A DNA stretch of 64,000 bases from Avedoeria sp964651245 (GTDB lineage Bacteria > Chloroflexota > Anaerolineae > Epilineales > Epilineaceae), in contig CAZYVI010000001.1 in NCBI GenBank assembly GCA_964651245.1, positions 248,001-312,000 on the forward strand, given 5' to 3'. A program made the position numbers and the translations under genes. The notes beneath the pieces are model-generated. The model was not told where the DNA came from. It did not search any database and saw nothing but the letters and a program-made list of their open reading frames with translations. This document shows positions 25,011 through 33,878 of the stretch, in pieces; the stretch's first letter is position 1; every line of letters begins with the position of its first letter.

Positions 25011-26219
25011 CTACAACACGCCGCCCTCGAGCGCGGCGCGTTGGGCCCGGAACCCCGCCGCCAGGCGCTCGCGCACCGTCTGGAGCGTCGACGCCCGCTT
25101 GGCGAAGGCGAAGCGGACCTCGTCGCGGCCGCGGCCGGGCGTGACGTAGAGGCTGCTGGCGGCCACCGCCGCCACCCCGACGCGCGCGGTGAGCCAGCGG
25201 GCGAACGCGTCGGCGTCGCCGTCGAATCCCCAGCGGTCGAAACGGCACAGCGCGTAGTAGGCGCCCTCGGGCGGTGCGGCGTCAAAGCCGGCCGCCGCCA
25301 GGGCGTCGAGCATGGTCTGGCGGCGGATGGCGTAGGCGGCGACCTGCTCGGCGAAGAACGACGGCGGCAGCGCCAGCGCGGCGACCGCGGCGTGCTGCAG
25401 CGGCGTCGGGGCGCAGATCGTGGTGAAGTCGTGGACGGTGCGCAGCGCGTGCGACCAGCGGTCGGGGGCGACGGCGTAGCCCAGGCGCCAGCCGGTGATC
25501 GCAAACGTCTTGGACAGGCCGGACAGCGTGATCGTCCGCTCCTGCATCCCGTCGATCGTCGCCAACGGGACGTGGACGTGCGGCGGGTAGACGATGCGGT
25601 CGTAGATCTCGTCGGTGATCGCCACCAGGTCGTGCGCGACGCACAGCGCCGCCACCGCCTCGAGCTCGTCGCGGCGGAAGACGCGGCCGGTGGGGTTGTG
25701 GGGGGCGTTGAGGATCAGCGCCTTGGTGCGGGGACCGACGGCGGCCCGCAACCGCGCGGCGTCGAGGGCGAAGTCGGGCCGCTCGAGCGCCACGCCGACG
25801 GCGCGCGCGCCGGCGAAGCGGGCGGCCGGGGCGTAGTTCTCGTGCGCCGGCTCGAGGACGATCACCTCGTCGCCGGGGTCGAGGATCGCCAGCAGCGCCA
25901 CCGTCACCGCCTCGGTGACGCCGCAGGTGACGGTGACGTGGCGCTCCGGGTCGACCCAGTCGAACGCGGCGCCGAACCGCTCGCGGTAGCTGGCGGCCAC
26001 CGCGCTGCGCAGCGCCGGCACGCCCCAGGTGATGCTGTACTGGTTGTGGTCGGCGGCGATGGCGTCGATCGCCGCCTGGCGGACCGGATCGGGCGTGCCG
26101 AAGTCGGGGAAGCCCTGGGCGCAGTTCACGGCGTCGTGCTGCAGCGCCAGCCGCGTCATCTCGCGGATCTGGCTCTCGACGAGCCCGTCGAGCCGCGCCG
26201 CCACCCGGCGCGCCGTCAT
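25011..26219 (-). CDS. PLP-dependent aminotransferase, class I/II
   Basis: 402-residue fold-type I aminotransferase. Lys237 in LSGLSKTFAITGWR binds PLP; NAPHNPTG (171-178), DEIYDRIVY and an Arg near the C-terminus (DEVRFAFAK) complete the site. The sequence resembles the methionine/kynurenine-type branch (aspartate aminotransferase-like, YSITWGVPALR). ATG 26219 overlaps the stop of the PBP gene (ATGA), so it is translated with it, though no functional link is evident. Confidence 0.9.
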   Translation of the reverse strand: MTARRVAARLDGLVESQIREMTRLALQHDAVNCAQGFPDFGTPDPVRQAAIDAIAADHNQYSITWGVPALRSAVAASYRERFGAAFDWVDPERHVTVTCGVTEAVTVALLAILDPGDEVIVLEPAHENYAPAARFAGARAVGVALERPDFALDAARLRAAVGPRTKALILNAPHNPTGRVFRRDELEAVAALCVAHDLVAITDEIYDRIVYPPHVHVPLATIDGMQERTITLSGLSKTFAITGWRLGYAVAPDRWSHALRTVHDFTTICAPTPLQHAAVAALALPPSFFAEQVAAYAIRRQTMLDALAAAGFDAAPPEGAYYALCRFDRWGFDGDADAFARWLTARVGVAAVAASSLYVTPGRGRDEVRFAFAKRASTLQTVRERLAAGFRAQRAALEGGVL

Positions 26220-29119
26220 CGCCCGGCCCCGGACGGGCGGGCGGACGCCCGGCCCGCCGCCGGCGCAACGCCCGGCGCGGCCGCCGGCGCCGGGGCCGCG
26301 GTGGCGGTCGGGGCGAACGGTGTCGGGACGCCGTCCGTCGGCGCCGGCGGCGCGGTCGGCGCGGCCGTGGGCGGCTCGGCGGTGGGCGGCGCCGGGGTGG
26401 GCGGCGCCACCGTCGGCCGGGCGGCCAGCGTCGGCGTGGCGCCGGGGGCGGTGGCCTTGGGGGTCAGCGGCGTGGCCGTCGGCCGGCCGAGGGCGGTGGC
26501 GGAGGGGGTCGCCCCGAGGGTGGCCAGGGCGGTGGGCGACGGCGTCGCCGTCGGCACGTCGAGGACGAGGCGGACCTCGTCGGCCGTCTCGCCGCCGCAG
26601 CGGTCGCGGGCCACGAGGCGCACGACGTACGTCCCCGACGGGCGGTCGGCGAGGTCGAGCTCGGCCAGGACGCCGTCGGTGACGGGGGCGTCGAACGGGC
26701 CGGCCACGTGGTCGAAGTCGCGCGGCTCGGCGCCGGCGCCGAGCCAGACGTCGTAGGCTTCGAACCCGGGCACGACCGCCGAGCCAGCCACGACGACCAC
26801 GCCGCGCACCGTGTCGCCGTCGTCGGGCTCGCCGATGTCGACGTCGGCCGCGCCGGCGTCGATCGGGCTCGTCTCGTCGGGCGGCTGGGGGATGCCGTGG
26901 GCCTCGGCCCAGGCGCGGTGCTCCGGGGGATAGAACTTGTACGGCCGGCGCTCGACGAGGCAGTCCGGCGCGGCGTCGGCCGCCCGCAGGGCCGTGGCCG
27001 GGTCGAGCCGCACCATCTGCCAGAGGTCGCGCTCGGGCGGCAGCGGCGGCCGGTCGACGGCGTAGACATGGGTGGCGCGCTCGGGGCAGGCCTCGCTGGG
27101 CAGCGTGCCGGTGTCGGCGCAGACCTCGAAGGCGGCGACGCCGTCGGGCGGGCTGAAGTCGGCCACCGGGCGGTCCTGGTGGTAGGCGCTCATGAACCGG
27201 CTCCAGATCGGCGCCGCGCCGATCGAGCCGGCGGCGTTGTCCATCGGGCTGCGGTCGGCGTTGCCGACCCAGACCCCGGTTACGAGGTCGGGCGTATAGC
27301 CGATCGTCAGCGCGTCGCGGTAGTCGTCGGTCGTGCCGGTCTTCACCGCCGCCGGCCGGCCGTCGGCCAGGCTGAGGCTGTGCAGCACGGCCTCGAACGC
27401 CGGCCGGCGGTTGGCGGGGTCGCGCAGGATGTCGGTGACCAGGTAGGCGTCGACGGCGCGGACGACCTGCGCGCCGCGCTGGGCGCCGTCGGCGGTGCAG
27501 GCGGTGGCGCCGCCCGCCTCGCAGCGCACCGTGCCCGCGCTGTCGACGACCTTGGTGATGGCCACGATCGGCCGCCGGACGCCGCCCGCCGCCAGGACGG
27601 CGTAGGCGCCGGTCATCTCGAGCAGCGGCACCTCGCCGCTGCCGAGCACCAGGCTCAAGCCGTAGTCGCGGCTGCGGTCGAGGGTCGTGATGCCGAGCCG
27701 CTCGGCCATGTCGATGAGCGCCGGCAGGCCGATGTGGGCCAGCGTGCGCACCGCCGGGATGTTGTACGAGTTGCCCAGCGCGATGCGGGCGGTGACGATG
27801 CCGTGCTCCTGGCGGTCGTAGTTGAGCGGCGTGTAGCGGCCGCCGGCGCCGTCGGGGTAGTCGACCGCGATGTCGGGGATGAGGGTGCCCGGTGTCCAGC
27901 GGTCCTCGGCGCCGCGACCGCGGCCCTCGAACGCCGTCAGGTACGCCAGCGGCTTCATCGTGCTGCCCGGCTGGCGGGGGGCGAGGGCCATGTTCACCTG
28001 GCCGTCGATCGCCGCGTCGTCGAAGTCGGCGCTGCCGACGAACGACACGATCTGGCCGCTGGCGGGCTCGATCGCCACCAGCGCGCCGTTCGACGCGCCG
28101 CGACCGGCCAGCGCGGCGACCTGCTCGGCCACGGTTCGCTCGGCGATGAGCTGCAGGCGCGGATCGAGCGTGGTGGTGACCTCCAGGCCGTAGTGCTCCA
28201 GCGCCTCGGCGCCGTAGAGCGCCTCGAGCTGCTGCCGGACGAGCTGCACGAAGTGCGGCGCGCGCATCCCGAACGTCGGCGGCGGCTGGAGATCGAACGG
28301 CAGCGCCTTGGCGGCGGCGGCGTCGGCCGGCGACGCCAAGCCCGCCTCGACCATCAGGTCGAGCACGACGGCACGGCGCGCCATGGCGCCGTCGGGGTTC
28401 GTGTAGGGGTCGTGGAGCGACGGGGCCTGCGGCAGCCCGGCCAGCAGCGCCGCCTGGGCCAGCGTCAGCGCGCCGGGCGGCACGCCGAAGTAGGTCCGCG
28501 CCGCGGCGTGGATGCCGTAGGCGTGGTTGCCGTAGTAGAGCTCGTTGAGGTAGATCTCGAGGATCGCGTCCTTGGGATAGCGGCGGCTGATCTCGGTGGC
28601 CAGGATCGCCTCCTTGACCTTGCGCCGCACGGTGCGCTCGGGCGTCAGGTAGAGGCGCTTGACGAGCTGCTGCGGGATCGTCGAGGCGCCCGACACGACG
28701 CGGCGCTCGCGGACGGCGTACCACACCGCCCGCACCACCGCCAGCGGGTCGACGCCGCGGTGGCGGTAGAAGTTGGCGTCCTCGGTGGCCACGGTGGCGT
28801 CGACGAGGACCGGCGCGACGTCGGCCAGCTTCACCGCGGTGCGGCGGCCGGCGTTGGGGTCGATGGACTCGTAGAGCAGGCCGCCGTCCCGGTCGTAGAT
28901 CCGGGTGCTCTGGAACTGGCTGGCGCGCCCCGCCAGCTCGTCGGCCGGCGGCAGCTGCCGGGCGACGAGGGCGTAGAGCGCCGCGAGCGCCAGCACGACG
29001 GCGCCGAACGAGGCCGCCGCGACGCCGACCGCCGCGCCGAGTCGCCGCGGTCGCGCGCCCGCCGCGGGCGACGGCGGCGGCGCGGGCGGGCGTGGACCGA
29101 CGGGGGCGGGGGCGGTCAT
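26216..29119 (-). CDS. class A penicillin-binding protein (glycosyltransferase 51 / transpeptidase)
   Basis: 967-residue bifunctional peptidoglycan synthase. A membrane span covers about residues 28-52. The GT51 domain has Glu113 in TEDANFYRHRG and GASTIPQQLVKRLYL; the transpeptidase has Ser386 in PGSTMKP, SYN at 451-453 and KTGTTDD at 593-596. After the enzyme domains comes a beta-rich segment (about 750-840, EPDDGDTVRG) and a very long Thr/Pro/Ala tail (about 845-967), presumably outside the cell, which is unusual in length for PBP1A. ATG 29119 has GAGGAG upstream. The aminotransferase follows with a 4-nt overlap. Confidence 0.93.
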   Translation of the reverse strand: MTAPAPVGPRPPAPPPSPAAGARPRRLGAAVGVAAASFGAVVLALAALYALVARQLPPADELAGRASQFQSTRIYDRDGGLLYESIDPNAGRRTAVKLADVAPVLVDATVATEDANFYRHRGVDPLAVVRAVWYAVRERRVVSGASTIPQQLVKRLYLTPERTVRRKVKEAILATEISRRYPKDAILEIYLNELYYGNHAYGIHAAARTYFGVPPGALTLAQAALLAGLPQAPSLHDPYTNPDGAMARRAVVLDLMVEAGLASPADAAAAKALPFDLQPPPTFGMRAPHFVQLVRQQLEALYGAEALEHYGLEVTTTLDPRLQLIAERTVAEQVAALAGRGASNGALVAIEPASGQIVSFVGSADFDDAAIDGQVNMALAPRQPGSTMKPLAYLTAFEGRGRGAEDRWTPGTLIPDIAVDYPDGAGGRYTPLNYDRQEHGIVTARIALGNSYNIPAVRTLAHIGLPALIDMAERLGITTLDRSRDYGLSLVLGSGEVPLLEMTGAYAVLAAGGVRRPIVAITKVVDSAGTVRCEAGGATACTADGAQRGAQVVRAVDAYLVTDILRDPANRRPAFEAVLHSLSLADGRPAAVKTGTTDDYRDALTIGYTPDLVTGVWVGNADRSPMDNAAGSIGAAPIWSRFMSAYHQDRPVADFSPPDGVAAFEVCADTGTLPSEACPERATHVYAVDRPPLPPERDLWQMVRLDPATALRAADAAPDCLVERRPYKFYPPEHRAWAEAHGIPQPPDETSPIDAGAADVDIGEPDDGDTVRGVVVVAGSAVVPGFEAYDVWLGAGAEPRDFDHVAGPFDAPVTDGVLAELDLADRPSGTYVVRLVARDRCGGETADEVRLVLDVPTATPSPTALATLGATPSATALGRPTATPLTPKATAPGATPTLAARPTVAPPTPAPPTAEPPTAAPTAPPAPTDGVPTPFAPTATAAPAPAAAPGVAPAAGRASARPSGAGR

Positions 29120-29235
29120 GGCGGGTCGCTCCTCGGGCGTCGCGGGCGCGCGGCCGGGCGGCGCGCGATGGGCGCAAGGATGGCGGCCGGAGGCGGCGGG
29201 GTCAACGATGGCGCGGTGGGCGCGGCGGCCACGGC

Positions 29236-29241
29236 TATCAT
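29236..29241 (+). promoter_or_regulatory. -10 element (TATCAT) for hydrolase gene
   Basis: TATCAT in the divergent gap between the PBP gene and the hydrolase, 86 nt upstream of ATG 29328. No clear -35. Confidence 0.4.
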
Positions 29242-29327
29242 CGGCGGCTGCGCGGCGCGCGCGGGAACGCGGCGCCGCCCGGCGAAGGCCGGCGCTGTCG
29301 CCGCCACGAGCATGGCGAGGGGGCCCG

Positions 29328-30308
29328 ATGGTCCGGATCTGGAGCACGGTGATGGCCGCCGCCGGCCTGTCGGTCCAGGCGGCGGCGGCCGCCGGATCGT
29401 GGCCGATCGCGCAGGCGCCGCCGGCCGCCGAATCGGCCGCGCCGCCCGGGCCGCACGCGGCCGGCTGGCGGGTCGTGACGGTGACCCGGCCCGCCGGCGG
29501 CGACTTCACCGCGCTCTTGACGTACCCGGCGACCCGCGCCGAGCGCGACGCCCCGCTGGACGACCGCGGCGCCCCCTACCCGGTCGTGGCGTTCGGGCAC
29601 GGCTTCCTCCAGGCGCCCGAGCGGTACCAGGGCACGCTATTGCACCTGGCCAGCTGGGGCTTCCTCGTCATCGCGCCGCAATCCCACGCGGGCCTGAGCC
29701 CCGACCACGCCGCGTTCGCGGCGGACCTGAACGCCGCCGTGGACGGGCTGGCCCGGGAGTCGGCGGCCGCCGGGTCATGGCTGTTCGGCCGCGTCGACGA
29801 CGCCTACGGCCTCGCCGGGCACTCCATGGGCGGCGGCGCCAGCCTCGCCGCGGCCGCCGCCAACCCGCGGATCGACGCCGTGCTCACGCTGGCCGCCGCC
29901 GACACCCGCCCGTCGACGCTGCCGGCGCTGCCGCGCATCGCGGCGCCGCTGGCCTTCCTCGTCGGCAGCGACGACGCCATCGTGCCGGCCGCGAGCACGG
30001 CCCCGTTGTACGGCGCCGGGCGGGCGCCCAAGCAGCTCGTGACGCTGGCGGGCGGTTCTCACTGCGGGTTCCAGGACGAGCCGTTTCCGATCGCCTGCGA
30101 CCGCGGCACCCTGGCGCGCGACGACCAGCTCGCCCTGACGCGACAGCGGCTCGCCGACTTCTTCCGGCTCTACCTGACGGGCGATGCCTCCCGGTACGAC
30201 GCCGTCTGGGCCGCGCCGGACGACCCGCGCGTCACCCTCGTCGCCGACCCCGGCCGCGCCGGGCCCCCGGCGGCGCTGTACCTGCCGCGCGCGTTGCGCG
30301 GGCCGTGA
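29328..30308 (+). CDS. secreted cutinase/PETase-like alpha/beta hydrolase with LYLPRALRG tag
   Basis: 326-residue secreted hydrolase with a signal peptide (about residues 1-22). The nucleophile Ser166 is in GLAGHSMGGGASL, the acid is Asp216 in GSDDAIVP and His245 is in AGGSHCGF. The pattern PYPVVAFGHGF...LASWGFLVIAP plus GHSMGGG matches the cutinase/polyester-hydrolase and chlorophyllase-like branch. Natural substrate is unknown; esters of lipids or polyesters are plausible. Only one pair of cysteines is visible (SHCGF and IACDR), which could form a disulfide near the active site. The C-terminus is LYLPRALRGP, sharing the tag seen in other secreted proteins here. ATG 29328 has GAGGGGG upstream. 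Confidence 0.8.
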   Translation: MVRIWSTVMAAAGLSVQAAAAAGSWPIAQAPPAAESAAPPGPHAAGWRVVTVTRPAGGDFTALLTYPATRAERDAPLDDRGAPYPVVAFGHGFLQAPERYQGTLLHLASWGFLVIAPQSHAGLSPDHAAFAADLNAAVDGLARESAAAGSWLFGRVDDAYGLAGHSMGGGASLAAAAANPRIDAVLTLAAADTRPSTLPALPRIAAPLAFLVGSDDAIVPAASTAPLYGAGRAPKQLVTLAGGSHCGFQDEPFPIACDRGTLARDDQLALTRQRLADFFRLYLTGDASRYDAVWAAPDDPRVTLVADPGRAGPPAALYLPRALRGP

Positions 30309-30339
30309 GCCGCGGGCGCCGCGACCGCGCCAACCCGCC

Positions 30340-30345
30340 TATCAT
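30340..30345 (+). promoter_or_regulatory. -10 element (TATCAT) for engB
   Basis: TATCAT 46 nt upstream of the engB ATG and 31 nt after the hydrolase stop. No clear -35. Confidence 0.4.
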
Positions 30346-30391
30346 GGACGGCCGGCGCCGATGCCGCTGCGCCCGCCACCCAGGACCGCCG

Positions 30392-31087
30392 ATGAAGATC
30401 ACCGACCTCGCGTTCGTCAAGGGCGTCGTCTCGCCGGCCGGGTTCCCGCGCGACGGCCTGCCCGAGATCGTCTTCCTGGGCCGATCGAACGTCGGCAAGA
30501 GCTCGTTGATCAACCTGGTGACGGGCCGGCGCGGGCTGGCGCGCATCAGCCGCACGCCGGGCAAGACGCGCGAGATCAACTACTACCGCGTGAACGACGC
30601 CTTCTACCTCGTCGACCTGCCCGGCTACGGCTACGCCAAGGTGGCGCGGACGCAGCGCGAGGGCTGGGCGCGGCTCATCGTCCACGTCCTCCAGCAGCGG
30701 CCGACGGTGCGGCTCATCCTGCACCTCATCGACAGCCGCCACGCGCCGACCGAGCTCGACCGCGAGGCGATGGCGCTGTGCGCCCGGTCCGCGGCGCGCT
30801 ACGTCGTCGTCTGGACCAAGGTCGACAAGCCCAACCAGCGCGAGCGCTCCGCCTCAGCCCGCGCCCTGGCCGCGACGCTCGAAGCGCACGGCATCGCGCC
30901 GCAGGTCATCGAGAGCAGCGCCGAGGCCCGCCGCGGTGCGGACGCGATCCGCGCCGCCATCGCCGACGCGCTGGCGGCGCCTCACTCGGCGACGTCGACC
31001 ACGCCGGCGGCCGCCACCCAGCCGCCGCCGTCGTCCGCGCCGGACGATTCGGCCAGCCTCAGCCAGCCGCCGCGCCGCTCGACGTAG
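30392..31087 (+). CDS. engB: ribosome-biogenesis GTPase EngB (YsxC/YihA)
   Basis: 231-residue GTPase needed for large-subunit assembly. G1 is GRSNVGKSS (30-38), switch region SRTPGKTREIN, G3 DLPGYG (75-80), G4 TKVD (142-145) and G5 ESSAEARRG. The conserved domain ends near residue 197; residues 198-231 are a Ser/Pro/Thr-rich tail that lies wholly in the 106-nt overlap with the 3' end of the convergent batE gene. That tail is probably not under protein selection. ATG 30392 follows CAGGACCG, a weak ribosome site. Confidence 0.93.
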   Translation: MKITDLAFVKGVVSPAGFPRDGLPEIVFLGRSNVGKSSLINLVTGRRGLARISRTPGKTREINYYRVNDAFYLVDLPGYGYAKVARTQREGWARLIVHVLQQRPTVRLILHLIDSRHAPTELDREAMALCARSAARYVVVWTKVDKPNQRERSASARALAATLEAHGIAPQVIESSAEARRGADAIRAAIADALAAPHSATSTTPAAATQPPPSSAPDDSASLSQPPRRST

Positions 31088-31935
31088 CGGGCCTCCGCCC
31101 CCTCCGGCAGCGCCCGCAGCACGCCGAAGACCTCGCCCGGCCCCTGCCGCACCGCCACCGCCCCCGGCCCGACGACGATCGCCGGCTGGCTGGCCGCGCG
31201 CCGGGCCAGCCGGGCGCCGAGCAGCGCCAGCGCCAGCCCCAGCGCCAGCCCGCCCAGGGCCGCCGCCCACCGCCAGCCGCGCCGCCCGCTGCGACGGGCG
31301 CGCCACGCCGCCAGCACCACCACCCACCACGCGCCCAGCGCCACTGCCGCCAGCTCGCCGCGCGTCAGCCAGGCGCGGCTGGCTTCGACCCAGGCCGCCG
31401 GCGACCACCACTGCCACGGCGCCGGCGCGAACCCGTCGGCGCGCGGCGCCGGCAGGTCGGGGTCGACCACCGCCACCGGCGACGCGGCGCCGCGCGCGAG
31501 CTGGCCGCGCAGCCAGTCGCGGTTCGCCCGCAGCGCCGGCAGCCGCGGCGCCCGCGCCTCCGCCTGGCGGTAGGCGGCCATGGCCGGCCCTGGCCGCCCG
31601 AGCCGGACATGGGCGTTGCCGAGCCGCACCCAGCGCGCCGCGTCGAGCCCGCCGGCGGCCGCCGCCTCGGCGTAGGCGTCGGCGGCGAGGGCCGGGTCGT
31701 CGGCGTAGCGCGCGTCGCCGGCGGCGATCAAGGCGTCCAGCGCGGCCGGCGCCGCGGCCTCGGCCGGCGCCACGGCGGTGACCTGGGGCCCCGGCACCGC
31801 CGGCTGGGCGGCGACCGCGGCCGCGGCGCCTTCGACGGCCGCCTCCGCCGTGCCCGCCGCCCGGGCCGCCGGCGACGCCAGGGCCAGCGACGCGGCGACG
31901 ACGGCCCCGGCCCACCACCGCGCCGGCCCGCTCAT
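30982..31935 (-). CDS. batE: BatE-like TPR protein with SH3-like domain
   Basis: 317-residue protein ending the Bat operon. It has a signal peptide, one or two TPR repeats (about residues 65-135, LDALIAAGDARYADDP to YRQAEARAPRLPAL), two membrane spans (near 195-212 and 225-245) and a bacterial SH3-like domain at the C-terminus (VAVRQGPGEVFGVLRALPEG). This is the BatE architecture. ATG 31935 overlaps the BatD stop. The last 106 nt overlap engB on the other strand. Confidence 0.82.
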   Translation of the reverse strand: MSGPARWWAGAVVAASLALASPAARAAGTAEAAVEGAAAAVAAQPAVPGPQVTAVAPAEAAAPAALDALIAAGDARYADDPALAADAYAEAAAAGGLDAARWVRLGNAHVRLGRPGPAMAAYRQAEARAPRLPALRANRDWLRGQLARGAASPVAVVDPDLPAPRADGFAPAPWQWWSPAAWVEASRAWLTRGELAAVALGAWWVVVLAAWRARRSGRRGWRWAAALGGLALGLALALLGARLARRAASQPAIVVGPGAVAVRQGPGEVFGVLRALPEGAEARYVERRGGWLRLAESSGADDGGGWVAAAGVVDVAE

Positions 31936-33878
31936 CGCCGCGACCCCGATCCGGCCGCCTGGCCGGCGGCCAGGTGCCGCGCGAGCGCCTCGCCCAGCGC
32001 CGCCAGCAGCGCGTCGGCGTCGGCGTCCGCCGTCCGGGCGGCGCCGACGGCGCCGGCCGGCTCGGTCCAGCCGGCCGGCCGCCACGTCGCGGCGTCGCCC
32101 GCCCGCAGCGCGGCCACGACACCCTCGACGAGCGCCCGGCCGACGCCGTGGGCGGCGAGCGCGGGCGGCAGCGCGTCGATCGACAGGCCGTCGGCGGCCG
32201 GGCCGATGCCGGCCCGCACCACCGCCCGCAGCGCCGCCGCCAGCACCACCGCGGCGCGGTCGCCGTGTGGATCGCCGCCGTCCGCGGCCCGCGCCGCCGC
32301 GGCCTGGCGGCGGGCGGCCGCGACCGCCGCGGCCAGCTGCGCGCCGGCGGCCGAGCGGCGCGCCGCCCGCGCCGCGGCCCGCCGCCGCAGCACCGCGTCG
32401 GCGCCGACGACGGCCAGCGGTCCAAGCCACGCCAAGGCCCAGCCGGCGTGGCCGAGCGGCGCCGGCCGGTCGGCGCGGGCGGTCGAGGCGGCGAGGCGGG
32501 CGCCGCCTCCCCGGCCGTCGACCCGCCCGGCGGCCGCCCGCACCGCCAGCGCCGGCTCGCGCAGCGGCGCCTCGGCCGCCCAGCGGGCGGTGTCGGGTGC
32601 GGCGGCGGCCACGGTCGGGGCGCTGACGGCGCCGTCGGCGCGGGCGGGCGCGGCCGTGGCGGCCGGCGGCGCGCCGCCCGGCGCGTCGCGGACGGTGACG
32701 ACGATCGAGCGCGCCTCGGCGATGTCGTAGCGGCCGGCGGCGGGGTCGAACGCGCCGTAGCGCAGCGCCGGCAGCGCGAACTGGCCGGCGCGCGCCGGCA
32801 CGAGCAGCCGGCGCCACTGCTTCTGGCCGGCGATGCGTCCGCCGCGGGCCTCGATCGACGTCGTCTGGCCGTCGTCGTAGGCCGTCCAGCCGTCGATCGC
32901 CGGCCAGTCGGGTTCGGGCGCCGTCTCGAGGTTGCCCTCGCCGGCGAGCGTGACGGTGAGGCGCACCGGCTCGTCGACGGCGACCACCGCCGGCTCGACG
33001 GCGGCCGACAGGCGGTAGCGGCCGACCGCGCCGCCGAACTCGGGCGGGGCGCCGTCCGGCAACGGCTTGACCTCGACGTCGATCGGCTCGGTGGCCAGCC
33101 GGTTGCGCGCATCCGTCAGGTCGCCGACGAGCGACAACGTCGCCGGCGGGATCGTCAGCAGGCCGGCGCGGGTCGGGAAGAGGTAGGTGTCGAGCTCGGT
33201 GACGAGGAACAGCCGATCGCCGACCAGGACGCGGTCGGAGCGCTGGTTCGACTCGCGGCGCTGCCAGAAGCCGGTGAACGGCGGCGCGCCGTACGCGGGC
33301 TGCTGGCCGAGGTTGGCCGCTTGGTAGAACTTGAAGGTGTAGGTCAGCTGCTCGCCCAGCCACACCGAGGCCCGGTCGACCGCGGCGCGGACGAAGAAGC
33401 GCTGGCTGGGCGCGGCGGCGCCGGGCGCGAGCTCGTTGGGCGACACGGTCGGCCGCGTGCCGGCCGTCACCGTCACGGCGATCGGCGCCGAGGCGTGGGT
33501 GACGCCGTCGACGTCGATCTCGAACGGCGGCACGACGAGCTCGCCGGCCCGCACCGGCTGGAGCACGAAGTCGTAGCCCAGGACCATCGACGGCACACCG
33601 TTGATCATGCTCAGCTCGGAGCGGCTGCCGGTGCTGACGATCGCGAAGCCGTCGAACACCGGCTGCCGCAGCTGCGAGAGCTGCATCGAGCGCGCCTGGA
33701 CCTCGACCGTCACGCGCAGCGTCTCGTCGGTCGAGAGCGTCGTCCGATCGGCGCGGGCGGCGATCGGCGACGGCGCCGACGGGCCGGGCTGGGCGGCGGC
33801 CGGTCCCGCCGCCGCGTGCGCCGCCCCCAGCGCCAGCGCCGCCGCCACCGCCCGCGCCAGGCGGGCGCCCCCGCTCAC
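31932..33878 (-). CDS. batD: BatD/oxygen-tolerance-like membrane protein
   Basis: 648-residue BatD protein: signal peptide (to about residue 28), then tandem beta-sandwich domains with DFVLQPVRAGELVVPPFEI and YLFPTRAGLLTIPPATL, features that repeat in this family, and a C-terminal membrane span (GWALAWLGPLAVV) with a cytoplasmic helical tail. It works with the von Willebrand factor A proteins BatA/BatB at the membrane in stress tolerance; the exact job is unknown. GTG 33878 overlaps the BatBC stop. Confidence 0.88.
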   Translation of the reverse strand: MSGGARLARAVAAALALGAAHAAAGPAAAQPGPSAPSPIAARADRTTLSTDETLRVTVEVQARSMQLSQLRQPVFDGFAIVSTGSRSELSMINGVPSMVLGYDFVLQPVRAGELVVPPFEIDVDGVTHASAPIAVTVTAGTRPTVSPNELAPGAAAPSQRFFVRAAVDRASVWLGEQLTYTFKFYQAANLGQQPAYGAPPFTGFWQRRESNQRSDRVLVGDRLFLVTELDTYLFPTRAGLLTIPPATLSLVGDLTDARNRLATEPIDVEVKPLPDGAPPEFGGAVGRYRLSAAVEPAVVAVDEPVRLTVTLAGEGNLETAPEPDWPAIDGWTAYDDGQTTSIEARGGRIAGQKQWRRLLVPARAGQFALPALRYGAFDPAAGRYDIAEARSIVVTVRDAPGGAPPAATAAPARADGAVSAPTVAAAAPDTARWAAEAPLREPALAVRAAAGRVDGRGGGARLAASTARADRPAPLGHAGWALAWLGPLAVVGADAVLRRRAAARAARRSAAGAQLAAAVAAARRQAAAARAADGGDPHGDRAAVVLAAALRAVVRAGIGPAADGLSIDALPPALAAHGVGRALVEGVVAALRAGDAATWRPAGWTEPAGAVGAARTADADADALLAALGEALARHLAAGQAAGSGSRR

